A stretch of DNA of 48,509 nucleotides from Bradyrhizobium sp. (GCF_028868675.1 NZ_JAGWUA010000012.1:1-48509), one strand, 5' to 3'. Shown: positions 26,187 to 34,431, counted from the stretch's first letter. Notes: generated from the letters alone by a model not told the origin. Numbers and translations are program-made.

Positions 26187-27359
26187 TCACTCCGCGAGTT
26201 GAAATCGCTCGAAGCGGTGCAATTCCTCCTCGATCGCCTGCTTCAACGTCTTGCGGGCGCCAAGCGCCGCGCCCTTGCCGACCCAGTTCCACTTCTGCAT
26301 CAGAAGCTTCCTGCCCTGCCGGTCGGTCTTGAGATCGAGCGCGGCGACGATCTCGTCGCCGACCAGCACCGGCAGCGCGAAATAGCCGAACTTGCGCTTG
26401 TCCTTCGGCACATAGGCCTCGAAGCGGTGCTCGTAGCCGAAGATCAGATGCGTGCGCCTGCGCTGGATGATCAGGGGATCGAACGGCGAGAGAATGTGGA
26501 CGAGATCGCCGGGCGCGCCCTCGCCGTCCTGCTCGAGCGCGAGGGGCGCCGCCCAGTGCGCCTGCTTGCCGGCGCCCTCGAGCGCGACCGGCACGAGTTC
26601 GCCACGCCGCACGCGGCTTGCGATCGCGCGGAGAACCGCCGGCTTGCTCGGCGCGTCGAGATGGCAGATCGAATCGAGGCTGACGAGGCCCTGGGCGCGC
26701 AGCGCGCGGTCGAGCAGATAGTTCGCGACCTCGACGGGTGTGGCCGCCTTCGGCAGCCGGTCCCAGCCGAAGTGCCGCAGCGTCAGCTCGTAGGTCTTGA
26801 GCATGCCCTCGCGCTCGCTGACGACGGCGATGCCGCTGTAGAAGGCGAGCTGCAGCGCCCGCTTCGACGGCTTGCGGCTCGCCCACAGGTGCTCCTTCTC
26901 GACCAGCACGTCGTCGTCGATGTCGCGGATGGTGAGCGCGCCCTGCCGGAGCAGCCGCAGCACCTTGCGATAGGCCGACGGCGTCACGGACTTGAACCAG
27001 CGATGGGCGTGCCGCTCGCGCTGGTGCTGGCGCATCAAGGGCAGGAAGAAACGGAAATCCCGCGTCGGCACGTAGGACAGCGCGTGGGTCCAGTATTCGA
27101 ACACGCTTCTGTCGACGCTCTGGGCCCGGTGCAGGTCGGCGCGGCGATAGGACGGGATGCGGCTGAACAGGATGTGGTGGTGGCAGCGCTCGATGACGTT
27201 GATGGTGTCGATCTGCACATAGCCGAGATGGGCGATCGCTTCCGCCACCGCCGGCGCGCCCGCGCCGAACGGCGCGCGCGTGTCCAGCCGCTGGGCGCTG
27301 AGCCAGAGCCGGCGGGCCTGTGTGCTGGTGAGCGGGAGCGGTTTGGGCGCGCGGGGCAT
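26187..27359 (-). CDS. winged-helix DNA glycosylase of the YcaQ/AlkX family
   Basis: 390 residues. The N-terminal winged-helix part includes the catalytic Gln-x-Asp motif (Q49-I-D51 in HLGYVQIDTIN) and the tyrosine- and histidine-rich segment VIERCHHHILFSRIPSY. Later conserved parts are FEYWTHALSYVPTRDF and LSPFDPLIIQRRRTHLIFGYEHRFEAYVP. E. coli YcaQ opens interstrand DNA crosslinks from nitrogen mustards by base excision. Both catalytic residues are present, so a repair role is likely. The start ATG 27359 follows no strong ribosome site. Confidence 0.9.
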   Translation of the reverse strand: MPRAPKPLPLTSTQARRLWLSAQRLDTRAPFGAGAPAVAEAIAHLGYVQIDTINVIERCHHHILFSRIPSYRRADLHRAQSVDRSVFEYWTHALSYVPTRDFRFFLPLMRQHQRERHAHRWFKSVTPSAYRKVLRLLRQGALTIRDIDDDVLVEKEHLWASRKPSKRALQLAFYSGIAVVSEREGMLKTYELTLRHFGWDRLPKAATPVEVANYLLDRALRAQGLVSLDSICHLDAPSKPAVLRAIASRVRRGELVPVALEGAGKQAHWAAPLALEQDGEGAPGDLVHILSPFDPLIIQRRRTHLIFGYEHRFEAYVPKDKRKFGYFALPVLVGDEIVAALDLKTDRQGRKLLMQKWNWVGKGAALGARKTLKQAIEEELHRFERFQLAE

Positions 27360-27472
27360 TGCGGAGCGCAGTGTAGCCGGATTCGCGCGGCCTCACGAAG
27401 TGGCCGCGTCGCCGGTCCGGGCGGCGCGGCCGGAGTTTCGCGGCGATGTCATTGCTGCGACGCGACAGAAAT

Positions 27473-27715
27473 TCAATGCGCACCCTTCTGAACGTCCCTC
27501 GACCCGACGCTTCCGGTGGCGATCTCGGCCTCGCAGGCCGCCTTGCCGCGTTCGGCCGCCTGGCAGCGGTAGACGTCGCCGGTCAGGCGGTCGACCAGCC
27601 ACATGGTCTCGTCGGTGGGAGCCCCGAGACCGACATAGCGGCTGGTGAGCCCGCTGATCAGGGTCGACAGCAGGATTGCAGCCGCAATCATCGCCGCGCC
27701 GATGTAGATGGGCAT
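27473..27715 (-). CDS. small single-span membrane protein, unknown function
   Basis: 80 residues from ATG 27715. One hydrophobic helix (IYIGAAMIAAAILLSTLISGL) is followed by a soluble tail with two Cys residues (DVYRCQAAERGKAACEAEIA). The frame remains open upstream to ATG 27835 (MAFADKST), which would add 40 polar residues; I prefer the shorter form because the membrane helix then lies at the N-terminus. No family recognised. It is monocistronic. Confidence 0.55.
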   Translation of the reverse strand: MPIYIGAAMIAAAILLSTLISGLTSRYVGLGAPTDETMWLVDRLTGDVYRCQAAERGKAACEAEIATGSVGSRDVQKGAH

Positions 27716-28069
27716 TGAACTCAGGGAAGCTGTCCGATCCGGCGTGCCGCCACGATAGAACTGATACTCACTCGGCCTTGGCACTGGATGAAGCCCGCCC
27801 CTCTTGCTTGTCGTGCTCTTGTCGGCGAAGGCCATGGCTAGCGGCGCATCTGGCCGATTTCTTGGCCGCACCCGGGCCGCGGCGCGACGGCTTTGCGACC
27901 CGCGATGGTCCTCGCCGGGACCGCGCGGTCCTCTCCGCAAATCGGGAATGTGGCGGCGGTCACGGAGCAGAGAACGGCGGCTCGAACGGACACCGAGGCT
28001 GACGCGACCGCCTCCCTTGGCCTGTGCAGGCAGCCAGGTTTTCGGGGCGCTAGAAGGTCCGATTGGTCG
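27716..28069. other. intergenic stretch without a convincing gene
   Basis: Between the small membrane protein and the ompA regulatory region I see no ORF with good codon use. It contains a 12-base palindrome GACCGCGCGGTC at 27919-27930 of unknown meaning. Confidence 0.5.
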
Positions 28070-28134
28070 GTTTTCCGTCCAGGCGCTAGGATTGCGCCGG
28101 AAAACAGGCTGTTTCCAATGTGACCGGTATCACA
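28070..28134 (+). promoter_or_regulatory. CRP-type site and hairpin upstream of the OmpA-domain gene
   Basis: TGTGA-CCGGTA-TCACA at 28119-28134 is a perfect CRP/FNR-superfamily inverted repeat, and the symmetry extends one more base each side (ATGTGA...TCACAT). Just before it, GTTTTCC (28070-28076) + GGCGC (28082-28086) can pair with GCGCC (28094-28098) + GGAAAAC (28099-28105) as a bulged hairpin. The operator centre is about 80 bases before the ATG, suitable for activation or repression. Confidence 0.55.
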
Positions 28135-28205
28135 TCGGAGCCTTTGAACCCGCCCTATGCTCGCGGCATCAAATCGCCATCAGGCGTTACAGCGAGGATA
28201 CGACC

Positions 28206-28850
28206 ATGACCCGTTTTGATAGGTTTTTTGCACTGAAGGCAATGACCCTCACGGCCGCGCTGTCGATGACAGCGGGCCTGGCGCTCGCCGGCGACAACGT
28301 GACCTCCGGCCAGATCCTGGATGCATTGAAGCCGAAGGCGCCGCTGACCCGCGGCCTGTCCGCAGGTCCGCAAGTCGATCCGGCGGCGCAAGCCAGGGAA
28401 TCGACCTTCCTCAACACCGTCCGCAACCGCCAGACCCGCTCGCTGTCGTTGGGCGAGCGCGAAGAGATCGCGGAGCTCGCCGCGAGCAAGCCGAAGATCG
28501 ATCTGGAAATCCAGTTCGACTACAACTCGGCCAGCATCAGCAAGAGCTCGATGGCCTCGGTGCAGGCGCTCGGCAAGGCGCTGTCCGATCCGGCCCTGAA
28601 GGGCTCGACCTTCGTGGTCGCCGGCCACACCGACGCGATCGGCAGCGATCCGTTCAACCAGGATCTCTCCGAGCGGCGCGCCGACACCATCAAGCGCTAC
28701 CTGGTCGAGAAGTACGGCCTCACCGGCAGCGACCTCGTCACCGTCGGCTACGGCAAGACCAAGCTGAAGGACGCCGCCAACGGCGCCGATCCGATCAACC
28801 GCCGCGTCCAGGTCGTGAACATGGACACCAAGACGGCGGCGTCGCAGTGA
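28206..28850 (+). CDS. exported OmpA-domain protein
   Basis: 214 residues from ATG 28206, with GAGGA at 28194-28198. A signal peptide ends near ALA (residue 29: MTLTAALSMTAGLALAGDN). A linker of about 60 residues precedes the OmpA C-terminal peptidoglycan-binding domain (LEIQFDYNSASISKSSMASVQALGKAL ... FVVAGHTDAIGSDPFNQDLSERRADTIKRYLVEKYGL ... GYGKTKLKDAANGADPINRRVQV). There is no barrel and no lipobox, so it is a soluble periplasmic, wall-associated protein. The CRP-type site upstream suggests regulation by a Crp/Fnr-family factor. It ends before a repeat that may terminate both convergent genes. Confidence 0.9.
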   Translation: MTRFDRFFALKAMTLTAALSMTAGLALAGDNVTSGQILDALKPKAPLTRGLSAGPQVDPAAQARESTFLNTVRNRQTRSLSLGEREEIAELAASKPKIDLEIQFDYNSASISKSSMASVQALGKALSDPALKGSTFVVAGHTDAIGSDPFNQDLSERRADTIKRYLVEKYGLTGSDLVTVGYGKTKLKDAANGADPINRRVQVVNMDTKTAASQ

Positions 28851-28887
28851 TCGCGGCAGCGATGCTCCGCCTGCCGCGCCTGCCATT

Positions 28888-28940
28888 CGAGCATGATCCT
28901 TTCGGAAAACTGCTACACGCTTTTTCCGGGATCATGCTCG
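28888..28940. repeat. GAGCATGATC palindromic repeat between convergent genes
   Basis: CGAGCATGAT (28888-28897) and ATCATGCTCG (28931-28940) are perfect arms; inside, TTTCGGAAAA faces TTTTTCC. This pattern is frequent in Bradyrhizobium and related genomes. The position between the ends of two convergent genes would suit a bidirectional terminator. Confidence 0.75.
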
Positions 28941-28954
28941 CGGCGGACGCATCG

Positions 28955-30271
28955 TCATATCCAGCCCTGGAACAGCATCAGGCGGTTGAACGTCTGCATC
29001 GAGGTGCCGACGAAGGCCGCCGAGATCGGCAGCATCGCGGCAAAGCCGATGGCTGCGACCGCGACATAGGCCCACAATAGCCAGCGCGGAAGATTTCCCC
29101 ACCGCAGGGCATGGACCAGCGCGAACGACGCCGCGGTCGCCGACGGGAGATAGTAGTAGATGAAGCCGAGCGTGCGCGGCAGCAGCGCCCAGGCGAGATA
29201 CGGCCCGAAATAGAACGCCAGGATCAGGAACGCGTCCCATCGCCGCGCGACGATGAAGTCGCGCAGGCAGACCGCGAGCGCGAGCAGCGCCGGCCACAAC
29301 ACCAGCGGGTTGCCGAGGAATACGACCGCGGCGATGCGATCCTCCGCCGTCTTGTCGAACAGGAACCAGACCGGGCGTGCGAGGAACGGCCAGGATGGCC
29401 ACGAGCTCATATAGGTGTGGCCCGCAATCGCGGTGGTGGTGTTGTCGGCGAAGATCCGCCGCTGCGCCTCGATCAGGTCGGCCGGCGACAGGCCGTAGAG
29501 CGGCACGAAGGTCGCGAGATAGGCGGCGGCCGGCAGCAGCGCGAAGCACAGCGCAAAGTGCTGCGCCCTGAACTCCGGCCAGAGGTCGGGGCGATACCAG
29601 TCGTCCGGCCGCGCGTCGGCGAAGGTCGTGCGCCAGGCCTGCATCAGGCGGATCGTCGCGACGATGACGATGCAGACGCCGAGCGGAAACAATCCGCTCC
29701 ATTTGCAGGCGGCCGCAAGCCCGAACAGGACGCCTGCGAGCGCGAACAGGCGATGCGGCCGCCTCTGGCGAAAGCCGTGCATGAAAGCCGCCGAGGCCAG
29801 CAGGCCGAAAGCGAGCGCGAAGACGTCGAGCATCGCGATGCGTGACTGCACGAACAGCATCTGGTTGAGGAAGGCGATCAGCGCCGCCGCGATCGCCGGC
29901 GCCTGGGCGGAAAACAGCGCGAGCCCGCCGAGATAGACCGCGACGATCGCGAGCGCGCCGAACAGCGTCGCCGGATAGCGCCAGCCCAGCGCATTGTCGC
30001 CGAAGGCCGCGATCGAGAGCGCGATCAGCTCCTTGGCGAGCGGCGGATGCATCGGATTGAGCACCGGCCTGGGCCTCGACGGCTCCAGCATCTGCCGCGC
30101 CGCCGGAACGTAATGCACCTCGTCGAACACGAACTTTTCCGGCGTCGAGACGCCGATCAGCAGAATCAGATGCGCGCATAGGAAAATCGCGACAGCGATC
30201 ACGGCGCTTCGCGACATCTCGGGCGGCGAAGGCAGATCCGGCGCTGGCCGTGGGGAAACCTTGCGTGGCAA
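28955..30271 (-). CDS. phospholipid-carrier-dependent glycosyltransferase, GT39/PMT type
   Basis: 438 residues with about ten membrane helices. The first periplasmic loop carries the PMT-like acidic motif FVFDEVHYVPAARQML and HPPLAKELIALS, the expected catalytic Asp-Glu pair. Family members transfer sugars from polyprenyl-phosphate donors to proteins or lipids on the outer side of the inner membrane. The acceptor is unknown. The hydrophobic part starts at MSRSAVIAVAIFLCAHLILLIG, so a start at that Met (about residue 19) is possible. It is convergent with the ompA-like gene and divergent from the FecR gene. Confidence 0.88.
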   Translation of the reverse strand: MPRKVSPRPAPDLPSPPEMSRSAVIAVAIFLCAHLILLIGVSTPEKFVFDEVHYVPAARQMLEPSRPRPVLNPMHPPLAKELIALSIAAFGDNALGWRYPATLFGALAIVAVYLGGLALFSAQAPAIAAALIAFLNQMLFVQSRIAMLDVFALAFGLLASAAFMHGFRQRRPHRLFALAGVLFGLAAACKWSGLFPLGVCIVIVATIRLMQAWRTTFADARPDDWYRPDLWPEFRAQHFALCFALLPAAAYLATFVPLYGLSPADLIEAQRRIFADNTTTAIAGHTYMSSWPSWPFLARPVWFLFDKTAEDRIAAVVFLGNPLVLWPALLALAVCLRDFIVARRWDAFLILAFYFGPYLAWALLPRTLGFIYYYLPSATAASFALVHALRWGNLPRWLLWAYVAVAAIGFAAMLPISAAFVGTSMQTFNRLMLFQGWI

Positions 30272-30435
30272 ATTTGCGTCACCGCGGACGAAAAATTCTC
30301 TGGCCTGCGCATTGAACGCATTCCGGCACCGCTGTCACTAGCCATCGCGCGCGTCCGGCCCTGCTTGTGATAATATTACAACAACGTTGGCGCACGTGAT
30401 CCGGTACGATACGGGACAGATCGATCGGTCGTGAA

Positions 30436-31143
30436 ATGAACCTGCGTCACTGCACCTTTTTCCCTGCATTGTTGTCGTTGGCCGTCGTCCTCTGCGCACC
30501 CGCCCTCGCGCAGACGCGCGTCGGCGAAGCCGTGGTGATCCAGAACGAGGTGGTGCGCCTCGCCGGATCGGCCGCGACCCGGATCAATGTCGGCGACGGC
30601 ATGCTGCGCGACGAGACCGTGCGCACCGGCGCCGACAGCGCCGCGCGCTTCGTCATGGCCGACAGCACCAACCTGTCGCTCGGACCGAGCGCTACGCTCA
30701 AGCTCGACCGCACCGTGTTCGACGACGAGCACAGCTATCGCGACGTCGCGATCCGCATGACCACCGGCGCGTTCCGCTTCGTCACCGGACATTCGGAGAA
30801 GGCGGCCTACAAGATCACGACGCCGCTCGCCACCATCGGCGTGCGCGGCACCACGCTGGACATCCTGTCCCAGCGCGGCCGAACGATCGTGGTGCTGCAG
30901 GACGGTCTTTCCACGGTCTGCACGCTGAGCTTGCAGTGCATCCAGCTCACCCAGCCCGGCGACACCGCGGTGATCACCTCGGTGGGCGGCAAGATCACGA
31001 TCGCCAAGACCGGCACGCCGCCCTGGACCTTTGCCGCGACCTGCACCGCCGCGGCGGGGCTCTGCTCCGTCAACCAGTACGCGGATGCCTCGCCGACCAT
31101 CGCGCCCGCCGTCCATGACGACGGCATGCTGTGCGGGCGCTGA
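30436..31143 (+). CDS. secreted FecR-domain protein
   Basis: 235 residues. A signal peptide (LLSLAVVLCAPALAQ) is followed by a FecR beta domain (GEAVVIQNEVVRLAGSAATRINVGDGMLRDETVRTGADSAARFVMADSTNLSLGPSATLKL ... GAFRFVTGHSEKAAYKITTPLATIGVRGTTLDI). Unlike FecR anti-sigma proteins it has no cytosolic sigma-binding domain and no adjacent ECF sigma gene. The C-terminus holds spaced Cys residues (C-x5-C, C-x6-C, and a last one near the end) that could form disulfides. It ends two bases before the barrel gene, so both are one operon and probably function together at the cell surface. Confidence 0.88.
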   Translation: MNLRHCTFFPALLSLAVVLCAPALAQTRVGEAVVIQNEVVRLAGSAATRINVGDGMLRDETVRTGADSAARFVMADSTNLSLGPSATLKLDRTVFDDEHSYRDVAIRMTTGAFRFVTGHSEKAAYKITTPLATIGVRGTTLDILSQRGRTIVVLQDGLSTVCTLSLQCIQLTQPGDTAVITSVGGKITIAKTGTPPWTFAATCTAAAGLCSVNQYADASPTIAPAVHDDGMLCGR

Positions 31144-31145
31144 CC

Positions 31146-32216
31146 ATGGCGAAGATCCAGCTCCGCTCCCTGCTTCTCGCCGCCGTGCTGGCCGCAGCGG
31201 CCAGCCTCGCGCTGACCGCGGCCGACACGCGCCCCGCAGCGGCGCAAGCGGCCTGCGACGGCGAATGTCCGACACCGGCGCCAAGCCCCTCGCCCTACCC
31301 CTCGTCATCGCCAACGCCGACCGGCGCCGATTCCAGCGGCGGCTCGATCGGCGACCTCGCCAACCAGCGCTTCAACCAGATGATCACCAACCGGGTGCTC
31401 GGCTCTGTGCTGCTCGGCGTCAACGAGCAGGTCAACTGCAGCGACTGCTTCAGCGCCTTCGGCTCGGCGGGATCGTTCTCGGCCGGCATCCACGGCCGCA
31501 AGGAGCTCACCGGCAATCTGTCGCTGCTCGCCGGCATCGCCTATACGCAGTACGACGAGGGCGGCTACCACGTCACCAGCGCGCCGATCGGCGCCTTCGC
31601 GCTGCGCTATGACTTCACCGACTGGGGCTCGTCACGGCCGTTCTTCGACATCGGCACCGTGCTCTCGCCCTGGGAGAAGGTGCGCTACACCCGCAGCTAC
31701 AATACCAGCTTCGGCCCGGTGATGGTGACGAGCGCGACCAACAGCTCCAACTACGCAGTCTATGGCCGCGCCGGCTGGATCAGCCGGCTGTCGCCACGCG
31801 ACGAGGTCGCGGGCTCCATCGAGGTCTGGCAATTGTGGCAGCGCGTCTCCGGCTACACCGATCCGGCCGCAGCCTTCAATCCGTTCGACGCCACGATCGC
31901 TGACGGCACCGACCGCACCAGCCTGGTCAAGATCGGCGGCCAGTGGACGCATCTCTACGGCAGCTCGGTCGAGGCCAACGTCAACGGCGGCTGGGTGCAA
32001 TCCTTCGCCACCCATTCCGGCATCGTCGCCACCGTCACCGGCAACGGCGTCGTCGTGCCGACCATCGGCAACCAGGGCTGGTTCGAATATGGCGGCCGGC
32101 TCGGCTTCCGCTTCGCCAAGGGCTGGATCGCCGACCTCTTCGTCAACGGCACACTCGGCCCGCAGCCGGTCGGCAACACCATCCACGGCGGCGTGGGCCT
32201 GCGGATCAACTACTAA
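31146..32216 (+). CDS. outer-membrane beta-barrel (autotransporter-like) protein
   Basis: 356 residues from ATG 31146. A signal peptide (LLLAAVLAAAASLALTAADTRPAAAQA) leads into a short Pro/Ser/Thr linker (PTPAPSPSPYPSSSPTPTGA) and a domain of about 280 residues. Its alternating beta strands (SAGIHGRKELTGNLSLLAGIAYTQYDEGG, SNYAVYGRAGWISRLSP, WFEYGGRLGFRFAKGWIADLFVNGTLG) end in GGVGLRINY, the aromatic last residue expected for BAM-dependent barrels. No passenger with a known fold is present. Cys pairs lie in CDGEC and NCSDC. The FecR-domain gene immediately upstream is its obvious partner. Confidence 0.85.
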   Translation: MAKIQLRSLLLAAVLAAAASLALTAADTRPAAAQAACDGECPTPAPSPSPYPSSSPTPTGADSSGGSIGDLANQRFNQMITNRVLGSVLLGVNEQVNCSDCFSAFGSAGSFSAGIHGRKELTGNLSLLAGIAYTQYDEGGYHVTSAPIGAFALRYDFTDWGSSRPFFDIGTVLSPWEKVRYTRSYNTSFGPVMVTSATNSSNYAVYGRAGWISRLSPRDEVAGSIEVWQLWQRVSGYTDPAAAFNPFDATIADGTDRTSLVKIGGQWTHLYGSSVEANVNGGWVQSFATHSGIVATVTGNGVVVPTIGNQGWFEYGGRLGFRFAKGWIADLFVNGTLGPQPVGNTIHGGVGLRINY

Positions 32217-32253
32217 AGCCGCCTCGACATCAGCCGGCAGTGGATGCCGCACA

Positions 32254-33471
32254 TTATGCGGCCGAGACCGGCTTCTTCTCGAAACCTGCAACCGCTCGAT
32301 AGCTCGCAGCGACCTCTTCCAGTTCGGCGGCGGAAATCAGATCCTCGATGCGGTCGTCGGGCCCCTTCACGCGCGCCGCGGCAATGTCGAGCACCCGCTC
32401 CGGTCCTGACCCACGGTTGTTCAGAACCACGTTCGCGGTGGTTGGGCGTCGCTGCGCCTCATAAGCGAGAAGCCCGTCCGGTCCGGGTTGGGATGCCAGC
32501 GCGTCCGCGAGCGCCCGCGCATCGATCACGGCCTGCGACGCACCGTTGGCGCCGATCGGATACATGGGATGGGCGGCGTCGCCGAGCAGCGTCACGCGTC
32601 CCTCCGTCCACCATGGCAGCGGATCCCGGTCGATCATGGGATAGAGAGTGATCCTTTCCGTCGCGTTGACGAGCGCGGTAATGTCCATGTCCGGCATCCG
32701 GAAATCGGCGAAGCGCGCGATGAAGTTCCTGTCGCCCTCGCGCGTCCAGTCCGCCTCCTGCGCCGGGCGCGGCCGGTCGTCGCGCACCTCGGCCACCCAG
32801 TTCACCAGCGCCTTGCCGTCGCGCGCCGCGCGATTGCTGATGGGATAGCAGACGAACTTCACATCATGGTCGCCGGCGATGAACATCGTGCGGCCGTCGG
32901 CAAAGGGCGCCTGCAGATGCGCGCCGCGCCACATCATGGTGCCTTCGTAGTGGGCGGGCCCCTCTGCGGGATGAAGCTGCTGCCTGACCCTGGAGCGGAA
33001 GCCATCGGCGCCGATCAGCAGATCCCCTTCGCGCGAAGTACCGTCCGCAAGAGCGACGGTCACCCCGCGCTCACCTTGTGAAAATCCGCTCACGGCCTTC
33101 CCGGCCCTGACCGCATCACGGCCGAGCCGCGCGCGCACCTGATCGAGCAGCAGAAACTGCAACTCGCCCCGGTGCACCGAATATTGCGGATAGGCAAATC
33201 CCGCCTCGACCGACCGCGGATCCGACTGGATCAAATGTCCGAACCGCGTCCGGTACTCGATCGCGCGGGTCCGAATCGCCATGTCGTCAAGGGCGGCGCC
33301 AAGCCCCAGGGCGTGCAGCACGCCGGACGCATGCGGCATGACGTTGATGCCGACGCCGAGCGGCCGCAATTCATCGACGGCCTCGAAGACCTCGACCTCG
33401 AATCCTTTCTCGTCGAGGCACAGGGCCGCCGCAAGGCCGCCGATACCGGCGCCCGCCACCATGATCTTCAT
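32254..33471 (-). CDS. flavin-dependent monooxygenase (PhzS/salicylate hydroxylase-like)
   Basis: 405 residues from ATG 33471. The FAD motif [28 protein letters not shown] is N-terminal, with the second FAD signature [25 protein letters not shown] near residue 290. Group A monooxygenases hydroxylate aromatic or heteroaromatic substrates using NAD(P)H and O2. The segment [24 protein letters not shown] resembles the PhzS-like flavin-dependent oxidoreductases. The substrate is unknown. The frame extends to 33513, but the extra residues overlap the histidine-rich ORF in another frame, and the FAD motif should begin close to the start. That ORF stops 13 bases before this ATG. Confidence 0.88.
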   Translation of the reverse strand: MKIMVAGAGIGGLAAALCLDEKGFEVEVFEAVDELRPLGVGINVMPHASGVLHALGLGAALDDMAIRTRAIEYRTRFGHLIQSDPRSVEAGFAYPQYSVHRGELQFLLLDQVRARLGRDAVRAGKAVSGFSQGERGVTVALADGTSREGDLLIGADGFRSRVRQQLHPAEGPAHYEGTMMWRGAHLQAPFADGRTMFIAGDHDVKFVCYPISNRAARDGKALVNWVAEVRDDRPRPAQEADWTREGDRNFIARFADFRMPDMDITALVNATERITLYPMIDRDPLPWWTEGRVTLLGDAAHPMYPIGANGASQAVIDARALADALASQPGPDGLLAYEAQRRPTTANVVLNNRGSGPERVLDIAAARVKGPDDRIEDLISAAELEEVAASYRAVAGFEKKPVSAA

Positions 33472-33484
33472 GTTCCGGCTCGGT

Positions 33485-33547
33485 TCAAAACAGGTTGTCG
33501 TGGCCATGATCATGGCTGTGGTCGGAATGGCCGTGATGACCGCTCAT
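33485..33547 (-). CDS. 20-residue histidine-rich ORF upstream of the monooxygenase
   Basis: ATG 33547 opens a 20-codon ORF ending with TGA at 33487-33485. The product has seven His and three Asp residues ([20 protein letters not shown]). AGGA stands about 9 bases before the ATG, and the stop is 13 bases before the monooxygenase start, so translational coupling or leader-peptide control is plausible. The His/Asp pattern is what metal-binding segments of Zn/Ni proteins look like. Such a short ORF could also be chance, though seven His codons in 20 is unusual. Confidence 0.45.
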   Translation of the reverse strand: MSGHHGHSDHSHDHGHDNLF

Positions 33548-33619
33548 GTCTCGTATTCCTGTCCTGCACGCTCGTGCCGCACGCTAGCCAATCCGGCAGC
33601 TTCGGACCACGGCAAAAAC

Positions 33620-33644
33620 GAAACCTCGTCGGGCCTCCAGCGTT
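33620..33644 (+). promoter_or_regulatory. weak EcfG-like promoter of the CsbD gene
   Basis: GAAAC (33620-33624) and CGTT (33641-33644) are 16 bases apart. The -35 box differs from GGAAC at one base; the -10 box matches. It ends 31 bases before the ATG. CsbD proteins are often stress-induced, which supports the reading. Confidence 0.35.
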
Positions 33645-33675
33645 GTCCTGCCGAGCAAACTGCAAGGAGAGTTTC

Positions 33676-33894
33676 ATGGGTAGCACGAGCGACAAGATCA
33701 AGGGCGCAGCCAACGAGGCCATCGGCAAGGCCAGGCAGGGCGTCGGCGAAGCCACGGGTTCCGACCGCCTGAAGGGCGAAGGCATCGTGCAGGAAATCAA
33801 GGGCAAGGGCCAGCAGGCCATGGGCGATGCCAAGGACGCCGCGAAGGAGGCGATCGATCGTGCCGCCGGCGCCGCCAAGCGCGCGGCCGATTGA
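33676..33894 (+). CDS. CsbD-family stress protein
   Basis: 72 residues, [65 protein letters not shown]. The repeated KGKG/AKDAA pattern and high Lys/Gly/Ala content are the CsbD hallmark. AAGGAG lies at 33664-33669. CsbD is a small hydrophilic protein induced in B. subtilis by the general stress sigma; in alphaproteobacteria homologues are frequent targets of EcfG. The molecular role is unknown. A strong terminator follows. Confidence 0.93.
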   Translation: MGSTSDKIKGAANEAIGKARQGVGEATGSDRLKGEGIVQEIKGKGQQAMGDAKDAAKEAIDRAAGAAKRAAD

Positions 33895-33916
33895 CGGCTG
33901 ATGCGGGACGGAATGG

Positions 33917-33942
33917 AAAGACCGGCCGAAGAGCCGGTCTTT
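33917..33942. terminator. bidirectional rho-independent terminator
   Basis: AAAGACCGGC (33917-33926) and GCCGGTCTTT (33933-33942) form a perfect 10-base stem with a 6-base loop. It serves the convergent csbD and FKBP genes. Confidence 0.85.
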
Positions 33943-33969
33943 CCGTGTGATTTTGTTACGGCTGCGCCG

Positions 33970-34425
33970 TCACTTCACTCCCAGCAATTCCACGTCGAAC
34001 ATCAGCGTCGCGTTTGGCGGAATGACGCCGCCGGCGCCGCGGGCGCCGTAGCCGAGCTGCGGCGGGATGATCAGCGTACGCTTGCCGCCGATCTTCATGC
34101 TGGCGACGCCCTCGTCCCAGCCGGCGATCACGCGGCCCTTGCCGATCGGAAACTCGAACGGCTCGTTGCGGTCGACGGAGCTATCGAATTTCCTGCCCTT
34201 CTGTCCGTTCTCGTAGAGCCAGCCGGTGTAGTGCATCACGCAGATCTGGCCGGGCTTGGGGGAGGCGCCGGTGCCGACGACGCTGTCGATGATCTGGAGG
34301 CCTGAGGCTGTGGTCATGGTCTTTCCTGCGGTCTGGGCCGACGCCGTGGTGGAGACGAAATCGGACACTCCGCTGATCGCGAGGGCCGAGGCGATGGCGA
34401 GAAGCGCGCACCGAAAACGCTGCAT
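33970..34425 (-). CDS. exported FKBP-type peptidyl-prolyl isomerase
   Basis: 151 residues from ATG 34425 (MQRFRCALLAIASALAISGVSDFVSTTASAQ), a signal peptide cleaved after SAQ. The FKBP domain is complete: GQICVMHYTGWLYENGQKGRKFDSSVDRNEPFEFPIGKGRVIAGWDEGVASMKIGGKRTLIIPPQLGYGARGAGGVIPPNATLMFDVELLGV, with the conserved Tyr, Phe, Asp, Trp and Tyr of the active pocket. It should speed Xaa-Pro isomerisation in the periplasm. The ribosome site GGAAGG sits in a hairpin immediately upstream (34432-34452). Confidence 0.93.
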   Translation of the reverse strand: MQRFRCALLAIASALAISGVSDFVSTTASAQTAGKTMTTASGLQIIDSVVGTGASPKPGQICVMHYTGWLYENGQKGRKFDSSVDRNEPFEFPIGKGRVIAGWDEGVASMKIGGKRTLIIPPQLGYGARGAGGVIPPNATLMFDVELLGVK

Positions 34426-34431
34426 TTGACA

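Noticed and set aside
24722-26332. Plus-strand open frame opposite the MFS transporter
   Set aside because: Antisense shadow of a clear membrane transporter gene.
27919-27930. 12-bp palindrome GACCGCGCGGTC as an operator
   Set aside because: Too GC-rich and too far from a start codon to separate from chance in this DNA.
30436-31143. FecR protein as an anti-sigma regulator
   Set aside because: It has a cleavable signal peptide, no cytosolic domain, and no ECF sigma gene nearby.
33472-33513. Longer N-terminus for the flavin monooxygenase
   Set aside because: It puts 14 non-conserved residues before the FAD motif and overlaps the His-rich ORF; not excluded, but less likely.
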